Shown here in pieces: positions 33,204 to 41,872 of a stretch of 64,000 bases of DNA. The DNA comes from CAZSBB01 sp964605235. Its GTDB lineage: Bacteria > Planctomycetota > Phycisphaerae > Phycisphaerales > Phycisphaeraceae. Position 1 is the stretch's first letter; each line of letters begins with the position of its first letter. Location: positions 68,916 to 132,915 of the forward strand of contig CAZSBB010000011.1 of the NCBI GenBank assembly GCA_964605235.1, written 5' to 3'. The translations under genes were made by a program, and so were the position numbers. The notes beneath the pieces are model-generated. The model did no database searches. It was given only the letters and a program-made list of their open reading frames with translations, and was not told the origin of the DNA.

Positions 33204-33996
33204 CGCGTACTCCTCCGGAAAAGGGCATATGTTGCGGCATCTGATCCCAAGTCCGCCCTTCCAGCAGGCGCCCAGCGGTTTTCTTGTTAACCCCGCCCCA
33301 TTGCTTGAAGAAGAATGGAACCCCCAGCGCCACGCAGCGGTTTTTAATCTGAGTCACCCATTGCGGATCCATGGGACGAGCGCCGGGGCCGGATTCGCCG
33401 CCGACGATGACCCAGTGGATATCACTTAAGGATAGACGCGGGATCGGCCCCAGTAGCGGTTCAACGGAAAGAAAGCGCACCTGGGCCTGGGCTTTGCGCA
33501 AATCTTTGATGCGATGGGTAACCAAAGCATTTTCCACGCTGGTGCCCAGCCAGATGTTGGCGGTCCAGCGCAATTGTGCTGACATCGCCGCGGCGATTTG
33601 TGGGCGTTTTGTCAGCACCTGAAAAGTGTGTTGCGGGTTGTCATTCATAACCCGAAACACCTGCTGGATGAAATCCAACGGCACGGCTTCGTGAAACAGA
33701 TCGCTCATCGAGTTCACAAAGACGAACCGGGACGACCGCCAATGATAGGGATCGTCCAATGCCTCGGCCGCAAGGTAGACCTTGCCATTCCAGCGTCCAT
33801 GCTGGTTGACCACGCTGCGATAGTGCTCGATGCGTCCAACGGGCTGTCCGCGCTCAGCCGCCGCTTCCGCCATACACGCTAACCGCTTGGCCATCCGCTC
33901 GGCATAGCAGTGTTTACAGCCGGGTGACACCTTCGTGCAACCCAGCACGGGATTCCATGTTGTATCGGTCCACTCAATGGAAGAGGTCTGTGCCAT
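33187..33996 (-). CDS. Three-Cys-motif protein, phage Gp37/Gp68 family (DUF5131)
   Basis: A 269-residue protein of the phage Gp37/Gp68 family. The signature is NPVLGCTKVSPGCKHCYAER, with three Cys spaced to bind a metal or Fe-S cluster, as in radical-SAM-like proteins. It is followed by FVFVNSMSDLFHEAVP, FQVLTKRPQ, WLGTSVEN and VIVGGESGPGARPMDPQWV, all standard for the family. Function is unproven. It is translationally coupled to TcmP, whose start lies inside its end. Found in phages and mobile islands; the surrounding GC drop fits transfer. Start ATG 33996 is chosen because family proteins start close to SSIEWTDTTWNP. Confidence 0.88.
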   Translation of the reverse strand: MAQTSSIEWTDTTWNPVLGCTKVSPGCKHCYAERMAKRLACMAEAAAERGQPVGRIEHYRSVVNQHGRWNGKVYLAAEALDDPYHWRSSRFVFVNSMSDLFHEAVPLDFIQQVFRVMNDNPQHTFQVLTKRPQIAAAMSAQLRWTANIWLGTSVENALVTHRIKDLRKAQAQVRFLSVEPLLGPIPRLSLSDIHWVIVGGESGPGARPMDPQWVTQIKNRCVALGVPFFFKQWGGVNKKTAGRLLEGRTWDQMPQHMPFSGGVRDGTQG

Positions 33997-34165
33997 GGTT
34001 GAACCGGAGTACGAACAAAAACCGTACAATCTTGCTTGGTGGAAGTCAAGCCAATTTAGCGACTGCATCCTGAATCGGCAGAAAGCGCGTATTTGCTACG
34101 CATTTCTCATGTCGCCGCTGTCTTCCATCTTTGGCTGGTGAACTGTTCCTTGAAGACCGCCGCGC
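33997..34165. other. Upstream region of the TcmP island
   Basis: A 169-base stretch of lower GC than the flanks, probably holding the promoter of the two-gene island on the minus strand. No direct repeats or integrase sites were recognised. Confidence 0.35.
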
Positions 34166-35569
34166 CTACGCCAGCAGTTCCACCGTTTGGCCATACTCGG
34201 GCACCTGGGTTTGCCAGCCGTGTTGGGCGGTGATCGCCTCCGCCAGCGCCTGGGCCGGTTGCGGTTCGCCGTGGGTCAAGAGCACGCGCGTCGGCGGCTC
34301 GGTGAAGGAGCCGACCCAGCGCAGCAGGTCGTCGTGATCGGCATGAGCGGAAAAACCGTGGAGCTGGGCGATCTCCGCGCGGACCTGGCGGCGCTGGCCG
34401 AGGATGCGCACGTCCTGCACCCCGTCGAGGATGATCCGGCCGAGCGTGCCCACCGCCTGATAGCCGACGAACACGATGGTGTTGCGCGGGTCCTCGATGT
34501 GCCGCTTGAGGTGGTGCTTGATGCGCCCGCCGGTGCACATGCCGCTGCTGGCCATGATGACCGCCGGGCGCTCCAGGTCGTTGAGCGCCATCGACTGCTC
34601 GACGGTGCGGGTGAAGGTCAGCCCCGGGAAACGCAGCGGCGCCTGGTGATTCTCCAGCAGCGTCAACGTTTCCTCATCCAGACATTCACGATGTCGGCGA
34701 AACACTTCCGTCACGTCCACCGCCATCGGGCTGTCCAGAAACACCGGCATCTGCGGGATGCGCTGGTCATGGATCAGCCGACTGATGTGGTACATGAGTT
34801 CCTGGGCGCGCTCGACGGCAAAGGTGGGAATGATGGTCTTGCCCCCGCGCGCCGCGGTGCGCCCGATCACCTGCGCCAGTTGCGTCTGCGGGTCGGCGGC
34901 ATCGGGATGGTTGCGATCGCCGTAGGTTGATTCCAGAATCAGCGTGTCGGCGCGCTGCGGGAGCTGCGGGTCGCGGATGAGCGGTTTGTTCCACTGGCCC
35001 ACGTCGCCGGAGAACAGCACACGATGGGTGCGGCCGGCGGCGGTGAGGGTCAGCTCCACGCTGGCGGAACCGAGGATGTGGCCCGCTTCGTGGAACCGCG
35101 CGGTGATGCCGGGCGCCACCGGCACTTCCTGTGCATACGGCACGGGGCGCAGCAGGCCGCTGGCGCGCTGGGCGTCCTCCACGGTGTACAGCGGCTCCAC
35201 CGGATGCGGGCCTTTCCGCCGCTCCTTGGCGTGACGCTTGCGTTTGTAGAGCACGTCTTCCATCTGGATGCGCGCCGAGTCCGCCATGATGATGGTCGCC
35301 AGCTCCACCGTCGGCGGCGTGCAGTAAATCGGCCCAGAAAAGCCCTGCGCCACCAGGCGCGGGATCAGTCCGCAGTGGTCCAGATGCCCGTGGGTCAGCA
35401 CCAGGGCGTGCAGTTGGCGCGGATCGAACGGCGGCGTCTCCCAGTTGCGTTCCAGAAAGGCGCGCTCCTGAAACATGCCGCAGTCCAGCAGCACGCGTGC
35501 GGCTTCCGTTTGCACCAGGTAGCGCGAGCCGGTGACTTGACGATTGGCGCCAAGGAATTGCAGTTGCAC
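34166..35569 (-). CDS. Beta-CASP metallo-beta-lactamase RNA-processing nuclease
   Basis: A 467-residue enzyme of the CPSF73/YSH1-like beta-CASP group, predicted to cleave RNA in the cytosol. MBL motifs: LTHGHLDHCGLIP, EAGHILGSASVEL and LFSGDVGQWNKPL. Beta-CASP motifs: PTFAVERAQELMYHI (A), MPVFLDSPMA (Asp), MASSGMCTGGRIKHHL (B) and LTHGEPQPAQ near the end (C), with GFSAHADHDDLL. Length is normal. Start GTG 35569 is firm (GGGAGG 6 bases upstream, and it gives the usual VQLQFLGANRQVTGSRY opening). It stands alone, separated from the fusion gene by a palindromic element. Confidence 0.92.
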   Translation of the reverse strand: MQLQFLGANRQVTGSRYLVQTEAARVLLDCGMFQERAFLERNWETPPFDPRQLHALVLTHGHLDHCGLIPRLVAQGFSGPIYCTPPTVELATIIMADSARIQMEDVLYKRKRHAKERRKGPHPVEPLYTVEDAQRASGLLRPVPYAQEVPVAPGITARFHEAGHILGSASVELTLTAAGRTHRVLFSGDVGQWNKPLIRDPQLPQRADTLILESTYGDRNHPDAADPQTQLAQVIGRTAARGGKTIIPTFAVERAQELMYHISRLIHDQRIPQMPVFLDSPMAVDVTEVFRRHRECLDEETLTLLENHQAPLRFPGLTFTRTVEQSMALNDLERPAVIMASSGMCTGGRIKHHLKRHIEDPRNTIVFVGYQAVGTLGRIILDGVQDVRILGQRRQVRAEIAQLHGFSAHADHDDLLRWVGSFTEPPTRVLLTHGEPQPAQALAEAITAQHGWQTQVPEYGQTVELLA

Positions 35570-35652
35570 AAGGAACCTCCCTGCGGGCGGAAAGACGGAA
35601 CAGCCCGGCCATGATAGAGGGTCTGGCACAGCGCGTCAGGAGCGCCCGCCGG

Positions 35653-35768
35653 AACGAGCCGGAAGCGTCAGCGACGGGCAGGGCCTGCGGTCGCCAGCGG
35701 ATTTGACTGGTTGCACTGATTCGATGGACGCCGGACGCCGCGCCCGTCGCTGACGCTTCCGGCTCGTT
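35653..35768. repeat. Palindromic repeat element, 116-bp family (copy 6)
   Basis: Left arm aacgagccggaagcgtcagc, right arm cccgtcgctgacgcttccgg then ctcgtt, total 116 bases. It lies between the stop of the exporter-secretin gene and the start of the beta-CASP gene. Confidence 0.9.
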
Positions 35769-35799
35769 CCGGCCGGCGCACGCGCTTATTGGCGCTGCG

Positions 35800-38700
35800 C
35801 TACTGCAACGGTTCCCACGACAGCGGCTGGTCGATCAGGCTCGGGTCCGACAGCAGGCCGCGGATCGCCGGGTCGGTCAGGGCGTTGCGCAGGGCTTCGC
35901 TGTCGCGGTCGAGTTCCTGCCGCACCACCGGGTAGTACTGTTCGGTGTAGAAGAAATACTTGGCGGCTTCCTCATCCACCAGGTAAATCTTCTCGCGTTT
36001 GACCGTGGGCACCAGGAGCTGCCGACCGATGGAGAAGTTCTCCAGGGTGAGCACCTTGGCGTCGGTGGCGTTGAGTTCCACCGTGCGTTTGACCACCACG
36101 GCGCGCTTGAGCCGTACGATGTCGCCGGGGTTTTGCAGCACCACCGCAAAGCGATTCTTGCCTGCTTCGTTGGGTTGGTTGAGTTCCCACAACTGCCGCG
36201 ACCAACTGGAGCGGTCCGGGCAATCGATCAGCTCGATCTTCGGCACCGGCTGGGCGAGGATGTCGCGGGCGTCGCGCTCATAGCGTTCGAGCGTCCAGAT
36301 CATGGCGATCGCCTGCTTGCGGTCCTTGAGCCGGGCGAAAATGGCGCTGGTGTCGGGGTCCGGCTCATCCGCTTTGCCCGGACGCCGCTGCGCCGGCTCG
36401 GGCAGGTCCAGTTGCCGCAGCAGTTCGCGGTACAGGAAACCCACGCGGAAGCCCGCCTCGCTGTTGGCGTCGGCGCGGAAGAAGATCAGCCGATTGAGCG
36501 CGATGTTGTTTTCGATCTCCCGGCGTTTGATCACCTCATACATCTGCCGATACACCAGCACGCGCTCGCCCGGCACGCGGTTGCCTACGAAGCGGTCGAA
36601 GGGATACACCTCCGCCAGCCCGGCATTGTGCGCCGCCACCTCGTTGGCGAGCATGTGCAACTGCTGCAACTGGCGGTTCTCGGTCAGGAACGCCAGGTCG
36701 AACACGTCTTCGGAACGGATGCGATAAGCATCGCGGAACAGCCGATTGTTGAAGCTGTCGAAGGTGTCCTCATCCTTGGGCAGGTTGCGGCCCACGAGCT
36801 GGCCCTCGGGCAGCACATAGGGCGTGAGCACGATGATCACCTCGCGCTTGAGCGTGGTCGATTGCTCGGAGCGGAAGGCGGCGCCCAGCAGGGGGATGTC
36901 GCCCAGCAGGGGGACTTTGTCGGTCTGCTTGGTGGTGTCCTTGGAAACCAGCCCGCCGATGATGAAGGGCGTGTTGTTGGCGACGCGCGAATAGGTCTGC
37001 ACGCGGCGGGTGCTGATGCGCGGCGCCCGCGCCAGCTCATCGCCCACGGAGTCGACCAGCACCAGGTCTTCGCCGGGCACTTCGGCGGAGACGATGCCGT
37101 CGATCTGCATGGACACGTCTTCGCCGTCGGCACTGACGCGCGGGCGGACGTTGAGCAGGATGCCGATGGGGATGTACTGGAATTTGAACTCCAGGCGGTC
37201 GCCGCCGCGGATGCCGCTGGCGCCGGTGGCGACGGGGACTTCCTCGCCTACGCGGATGGAAGCCTGGCGGTTGTCGAGCGTCAGCACGCTGGGGCGGGAG
37301 AGGATTTCCGCCTCTCCGTCGCGGATCAGCGCTTCGATGTTGACGTTGAATTCGCCGAACACATTGCGGAACGCGGCATCCACGGTAGGCGTGACGCCGA
37401 TGGGGAAGTCCGGCAGGCGGCCGAATGACAGCGAGGCGATGTTTTTCCGCGGCGTTTGCAGCTCCCACTCGACGCCCAGCTTGTTCAGGCCGGTCTCGGA
37501 AATCTCGAGCACCATGGCTTCAATGAGGATTTGCCGGGCGGGGACGTCGATGCTGGCTTTGATGCGGTCGAGCAGGCCGGCAAACTGCTGGGGATGGGCG
37601 GGATGGTAGAGCACCATCAGTTCCATCATCGGCGCGGAGGAAGTCTGATTGGGCAGGTTGCTGGGCAGGCTGGGGGTCATGGACAAACCAAACGCGCCGG
37701 CCGCCTGCTTCTCACCGACCAGCGCGCTGGCGTCGGTGGCGGGCATGGCGATGATGATGGGCAGGCTCGCCGGGTCCACCTTCTGGCTGGGATTGATCAT
37801 CTGATGCCCGCCGGGGCCCTTGGCGCCCAACTGGTACTCGATGGTCTGGTAGCCCAGCGTTTTGAGCAGCGCCAGGCAGCGGTCCGGCTCCACATAACTC
37901 AGCGGCACGACCTGAGCTTTCAAATCCGCCACGGTCAGGCTGGCGTTGCGCTCGGCGCGGGACTTCTGCGCCTGCTCGACCAGCTTCTGCAACGCGGGCA
38001 TGTCGCCATTGGCGTTCACGGTGCCGTCCGCGCCGACCGTTGCGCCGAACACCCACAGATGCACCGGCTGACTCTGATATGGCTTGAAGCCCAACTGCAG
38101 CAGCGTCTGACCCTGCGCCTCCGGGCGCGCCAGCAGACGCGGGCTGCGCAGACCATCGACCGCCGGCAGATTCACGCCCGGGGGCACATTGTCGGCGGGA
38201 CGATAACCATGCTGTGCCTGCAACTGTGCGGACAGCACATCCAGCAGTTCCGTGGCTTCGGTTTCATTGAGCTGCGCCAGCGGAAAAAACTGACCGCCGG
38301 CGGGCGCAGGCGCGGCAGGAGCAGCAGGCGCAGCAGGCGCAGCAGGCGCAGCAGGCGCAGCAGGCGCAGCAGGAGCAGCAGGCGCAGCAGGCGCGGCAGG
38401 CGCGGCCGGCGCGGGCGCAGGCTGCGCTGCCGGTGCAGGCGCAGGCGTGGCCGGTTTCGCTTCCTCCGCAGCCTGGGCGCGGCCGCCGGTCAGCAGATTC
38501 AGGCTCAGCCCCAGCAGCAGCGCCAGCGCGCCGGCTCCCGGGGGAAACCCGAAGCGCCGCCGCGCTGCGGGGCGCGTCTGCGTCAGATCGTCCAGTTCCT
38601 CGGGCACGGGGGCGCTCAGCGGCGCGGGGCCTGGCGCCGCTTCGGCCGCGGGGGGCAGTCGCAGTGGCGCGGATCCGGCTTGGAAATGTTCCATGGAAAA

Positions 38701-40437
38701 ATTCTCCGGCGCGCCCAGGTAAACCACTTGTCCGTCCACGATCTGCAGCACCAGATCGGCATGGCACAGCAGTTCGGGACGATGGGTGACCATCAGGGTG
38801 GTTTTGCCGCGCATGAAATCGAGAATGGCGGGAATGATCTGTGATTCGCTGAGCTGGTCGATGCTGGCGGTGGCTTCGTCGAGGATGAGAATCTTGGGAT
38901 TTTTGAGCATGGCGCGGGTGAGGGTGATGCGTTGTTTTTCCCCGCGCGACAGGCTGACGCCCGACTCGCCGACGATGGTTTGATAGCCATCGGGCAGGCG
39001 GGTGATGAAGTCATGGGCGCCGGTGCGTTTGGCGACTTCAATGATCTGCCGCATGGTGGCGTCGGGCTGGGCGTAGCGGAGATTTTCCTGGATGGTGGAG
39101 TTGAACAGGAAGCATTCCTGGAAGGCGATGCCGATGTGCTCGCGCAGGTGGCGCAGGGCGATCTGTCGCACATCCACCCCGTCGAGTTCCACTGCGCCGG
39201 CGGAAGGTTCGTTGAAGCGGGGGACCAGGTTGACCAGCGTGCTCTTGCCCGCGCCCGACGGGCCGACGATGGCGCACACCTGGCCGGGGAGGATTTCGAA
39301 GTTGATGTCGCGCAGCACGCGTTCGCCTTCGCCGTAGCGGAAGCTGACGCGTTTGAACTGGAGCTGGCCGCGGATGGGCGGGGCGGCGGATTGCTCGACA
39401 TCCGCTTCCACATCGCCCATGTCGAGCATCTCGAACACGCGGTCGACGCTGGCGGTGGCTTTGGTGAGCTTGGCGAAGCCGGTCATCAGTTCCAGCACGG
39501 TGGGATAGAGCATGCCCACGTAACCGAAGAACATGATGAAGGTGCCGGGCTTCATGGCTGCTTCGGGATCGCGCTTGAGCACCTGGGCGGCGCCAAAGCC
39601 CAGCAGCGCGACGGTGCCCACGCCCACCAGCAGGTCGGCGACGATCTTCTGCGTGACGTGATATTTCTTGCTGCGCAGCTGGCTCTGGCGGGATTGGTCG
39701 ATGGCGCGGACGAAGGCTTCGTTCTCGCGTTGCTCGCCGGTGAAGCCCTTGACCACCTCGGCGCCGAGGAACTTTTCAATCAGGTTGCCGTGCACGAAGG
39801 AAAGCTGCTCGGCGGCGACGCGGCTGGCTTGCTTGATGGGCCGGCGAAAGCGGTGGTACGCCGCCAGATGCAGCGGCAGAATGATGGTGCTCGCCAGCGC
39901 CAGTTGCCAGTTGATGGCGTAGATGATGGCGGTCAGGCACAGGAAACGGAAGACCGCCTGGGTCAGCGTGGGCAATTCGTCCTGAATGAAGCTCTGGATG
40001 ACGAAGCTGTCGTCCATCAATCGGCTGCTGAGGCGTCCCGGCGGGTTTTGCCGGTAGAAGCGCAGGCTCATCTGCTGGAGATGCTCGAACAGCCGATTGC
40101 GCACGGTGAAGCAGACATGTTCGCCGATGGCGACGGCGGAATACTTGCTGCCGAAGAAGAGGAGGTTGCGGACGACGTAGATGGCGACGATGCCCACGAG
40201 GATGAGGGTGAGCAGGCCCCAGTTGCCGGTGGGATTGGATTCGTTGGGGAAGACGTCGTTGAAGATGAGGCCCAGCAGGGCGGGGATGCACATGTTGACG
40301 CCGGTGAGGGCGATGAGCATCAGGACGGACAGCGCCAGGCGGCCGAAAAAAGGTTTGAGCAACAGAGCCAGGCGGCGCAAGGAAGCGCCTTCTTCGCGCG
40401 GCGGCGCCACCGGGGGCGCTTGGGCTTGAGACATCAT
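35800..40437 (-). CDS. ABC exporter fused to an outer-membrane secretin
   Basis: One uninterrupted 1545-residue frame. Residues about 20-320 form an MsbA-type transmembrane domain. The ATPase, about 345-580, has Walker A GPSGAGKST (392), Q-loop FQECFLF, a degenerate signature SLSRGEKQR (495), Walker B LILDEATA (517) and H-loop MVTHRPE. A Pro/Ala linker leads to ARRR plus a hydrophobic helix (630-650) ending in a signal-peptidase-like RAQA/AEE site (656). An Ala-Pro-Ala tract (664-711), N-domains and a secretin domain (about 960-1210, VPLLGDIPLLGAAFRSE) follow, then an unfamiliar 330-residue tail. An internal ATG at 38694 has GGAG nine bases upstream, so the secretin part might also start there. 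The main start at 40437 has GGAG upstream. Confidence 0.85.
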   Translation of the reverse strand: MMSQAQAPPVAPPREEGASLRRLALLLKPFFGRLALSVLMLIALTGVNMCIPALLGLIFNDVFPNESNPTGNWGLLTLILVGIVAIYVVRNLLFFGSKYSAVAIGEHVCFTVRNRLFEHLQQMSLRFYRQNPPGRLSSRLMDDSFVIQSFIQDELPTLTQAVFRFLCLTAIIYAINWQLALASTIILPLHLAAYHRFRRPIKQASRVAAEQLSFVHGNLIEKFLGAEVVKGFTGEQRENEAFVRAIDQSRQSQLRSKKYHVTQKIVADLLVGVGTVALLGFGAAQVLKRDPEAAMKPGTFIMFFGYVGMLYPTVLELMTGFAKLTKATASVDRVFEMLDMGDVEADVEQSAAPPIRGQLQFKRVSFRYGEGERVLRDINFEILPGQVCAIVGPSGAGKSTLVNLVPRFNEPSAGAVELDGVDVRQIALRHLREHIGIAFQECFLFNSTIQENLRYAQPDATMRQIIEVAKRTGAHDFITRLPDGYQTIVGESGVSLSRGEKQRITLTRAMLKNPKILILDEATASIDQLSESQIIPAILDFMRGKTTLMVTHRPELLCHADLVLQIVDGQVVYLGAPENFSMEHFQAGSAPLRLPPAAEAAPGPAPLSAPVPEELDDLTQTRPAARRRFGFPPGAGALALLLGLSLNLLTGGRAQAAEEAKPATPAPAPAAQPAPAPAAPAAPAAPAAPAAPAAPAAPAAPAAPAAPAAPAPAGGQFFPLAQLNETEATELLDVLSAQLQAQHGYRPADNVPPGVNLPAVDGLRSPRLLARPEAQGQTLLQLGFKPYQSQPVHLWVFGATVGADGTVNANGDMPALQKLVEQAQKSRAERNASLTVADLKAQVVPLSYVEPDRCLALLKTLGYQTIEYQLGAKGPGGHQMINPSQKVDPASLPIIIAMPATDASALVGEKQAAGAFGLSMTPSLPSNLPNQTSSAPMMELMVLYHPAHPQQFAGLLDRIKASIDVPARQILIEAMVLEISETGLNKLGVEWELQTPRKNIASLSFGRLPDFPIGVTPTVDAAFRNVFGEFNVNIEALIRDGEAEILSRPSVLTLDNRQASIRVGEEVPVATGASGIRGGDRLEFKFQYIPIGILLNVRPRVSADGEDVSMQIDGIVSAEVPGEDLVLVDSVGDELARAPRISTRRVQTYSRVANNTPFIIGGLVSKDTTKQTDKVPLLGDIPLLGAAFRSEQSTTLKREVIIVLTPYVLPEGQLVGRNLPKDEDTFDSFNNRLFRDAYRIRSEDVFDLAFLTENRQLQQLHMLANEVAAHNAGLAEVYPFDRFVGNRVPGERVLVYRQMYEVIKRREIENNIALNRLIFFRADANSEAGFRVGFLYRELLRQLDLPEPAQRRPGKADEPDPDTSAIFARLKDRKQAIAMIWTLERYERDARDILAQPVPKIELIDCPDRSSWSRQLWELNQPNEAGKNRFAVVLQNPGDIVRLKRAVVVKRTVELNATDAKVLTLENFSIGRQLLVPTVKREKIYLVDEEAAKYFFYTEQYYPVVRQELDRDSEALRNALTDPAIRGLLSDPSLIDQPLSWEPLQ
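38305..38445. repeat. Nine-base tandem repeat encoding Ala-Pro-Ala
   Basis: About 11-12 imperfect units of gcaggcgca within the exporter-secretin gene, reading as (APA)n in the protein. It probably forms an extended periplasmic stalk and is expected to vary in length between strains. Confidence 0.9.
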
Positions 40438-40696
40438 GCCGGCTCCGGCAGGCGAATTAACCACCAGTGCTCACCGAGTTGCCTGGCTCGGTGGAAGCTC
40501 CTTGCACCCGTGACCCGCGCTTCCCCACGCCCGAGTTAAGGGTAAACCCCTATTGTAGCGTCGCGCGTGACGTTTCAGCAGGTGAAAATTCGGATTCCAG
40601 TTGCACCGCGCGGTTTGGGCGTGACGCCGGTGCGCGCCTGCATTCAGATTTCGTCAGGACATCGACCCGCTGCGCGAAATGGCCTATCCTGCAGGC

Positions 40697-41872
40697 ATGC
40701 ACGGGCGCAGCCATCTCGCATGGGGTTTGAGTCTGTTCCTGTTTCTGACGGGATGTCAACCGGAACCAACCGCCACCGCCCCGGCGGCAGCCACGTCCAA
40801 CCCCTCCCCCGAGGACGCCGGGCAGGCGGTGTACGTCGGTTCCGACCTGATTCGCGGGTATCGGCCGCAATCCACCGTGGTCACGCCGACCACGCAAGTC
40901 ACCCGGGCGCGCTTTCCGGTCATTGACTTTCATTGCCACTGGAACGCACGCGTGCCGGTGGAAGAATTGCTCGGCTCGATGGATGAAATGAACATCCGCT
41001 ATGCCGTGAACCTCAGCGGTGGGTTCGGCTCCGATCTCGAGCAGATGATTGACCAGTATGTCGGGCCGTCGAATCGTCGGCTGATCGTATTCGCCAACGT
41101 GGATTTTTCGCGCATCGACGAGCCGGACTTCGGCGCCCACGCCGCCGCCGAGCTGGAGTCCGCCTACCTGCGCGGGGCGCGCGGGCTGAAGATTTTCAAA
41201 AACCTGGGGCTGACGCTGCGTGACCAGAATGGCGCGCTCATCGCCATTGACGATCCGCGGATTGACCCGGTGTGGGAGATGTGCGCCCGTCTGCGCATGC
41301 CGGTGCTGATTCACTCGGCCGACCCGATCGCCTTCTTCCAACCCATCGACGCCAACAACGAACGCTGGATGCAACTGCGCCGGCATCCCAACTGGAGCTT
41401 CCATGGCCCGCAGTTTCCATCGTGGGAAGAAGTCATCGCCCAGCGCAATCGGCTGATCGCCCGGCATCGCCAGACCACCTTCGTCGTCGCACACATGGGG
41501 GAAGCATCCAACAACTACGCGCTGCTGGGACGCTGGCTCGATGAGCACCCCAACATGTACGTCGACCTGAGCGGGCGCATGAATGAGATCGGCCGGCAGC
41601 CGCGCGCTTCGCGGGCGTTCTTCATCCGCTATGCCGACCGCATTCTCTTTGGCAGCGATCGCTACCCCGGCCGGGGCGATCAGCCACGCTATCCGACGTA
41701 TTTCCGCATCCTGCAGACCGCCGACGAATACTTCGACTACTACGACCATGCTTTCCCGCCCGCTGGCGAGTGGAAGGTGTACGCCCTGGACCTGCCCGAT
41801 GAAGTGCTGGCGAAGGTGTATGGCGAGAACGCCGCCCGGCTGCTGGGGCTGGACCTGAAAGGATCGCGCTGA
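40697..41872 (+). CDS. Amidohydrolase-family lipoprotein
   Basis: A 391-residue exported protein. The signal WGLSLFLFLTGCQPE has a lipobox with Cys20, so it should be anchored to a membrane. The body is an amidohydrolase_2 (TIM-like) domain: the metal site FPVIDFHCHWNARVPVEELL, ARGLKIFKNLGLTLRDQNGA, RMPVLIHSADPIAFF, TFVVAHMGEASNNY and the Asp in ADRILFGSDRYPGRG. Such enzymes hydrolyse or decarboxylate small acids. The stop overlaps by one base the start of a GltS-like symporter gene, so its product or substrate may be taken up by that transporter. The start could also be ATG 40679. Confidence 0.78.
   Translation: MHGRSHLAWGLSLFLFLTGCQPEPTATAPAAATSNPSPEDAGQAVYVGSDLIRGYRPQSTVVTPTTQVTRARFPVIDFHCHWNARVPVEELLGSMDEMNIRYAVNLSGGFGSDLEQMIDQYVGPSNRRLIVFANVDFSRIDEPDFGAHAAAELESAYLRGARGLKIFKNLGLTLRDQNGALIAIDDPRIDPVWEMCARLRMPVLIHSADPIAFFQPIDANNERWMQLRRHPNWSFHGPQFPSWEEVIAQRNRLIARHRQTTFVVAHMGEASNNYALLGRWLDEHPNMYVDLSGRMNEIGRQPRASRAFFIRYADRILFGSDRYPGRGDQPRYPTYFRILQTADEYFDYYDHAFPPAGEWKVYALDLPDEVLAKVYGENAARLLGLDLKGSR

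Noticed and set aside
36133..40539. Long plus-strand frames under the exporter-secretin gene
   Set aside because: They follow the codon pattern of the opposite strand and lack any motif; the minus-strand frame has ATPase and secretin motifs.
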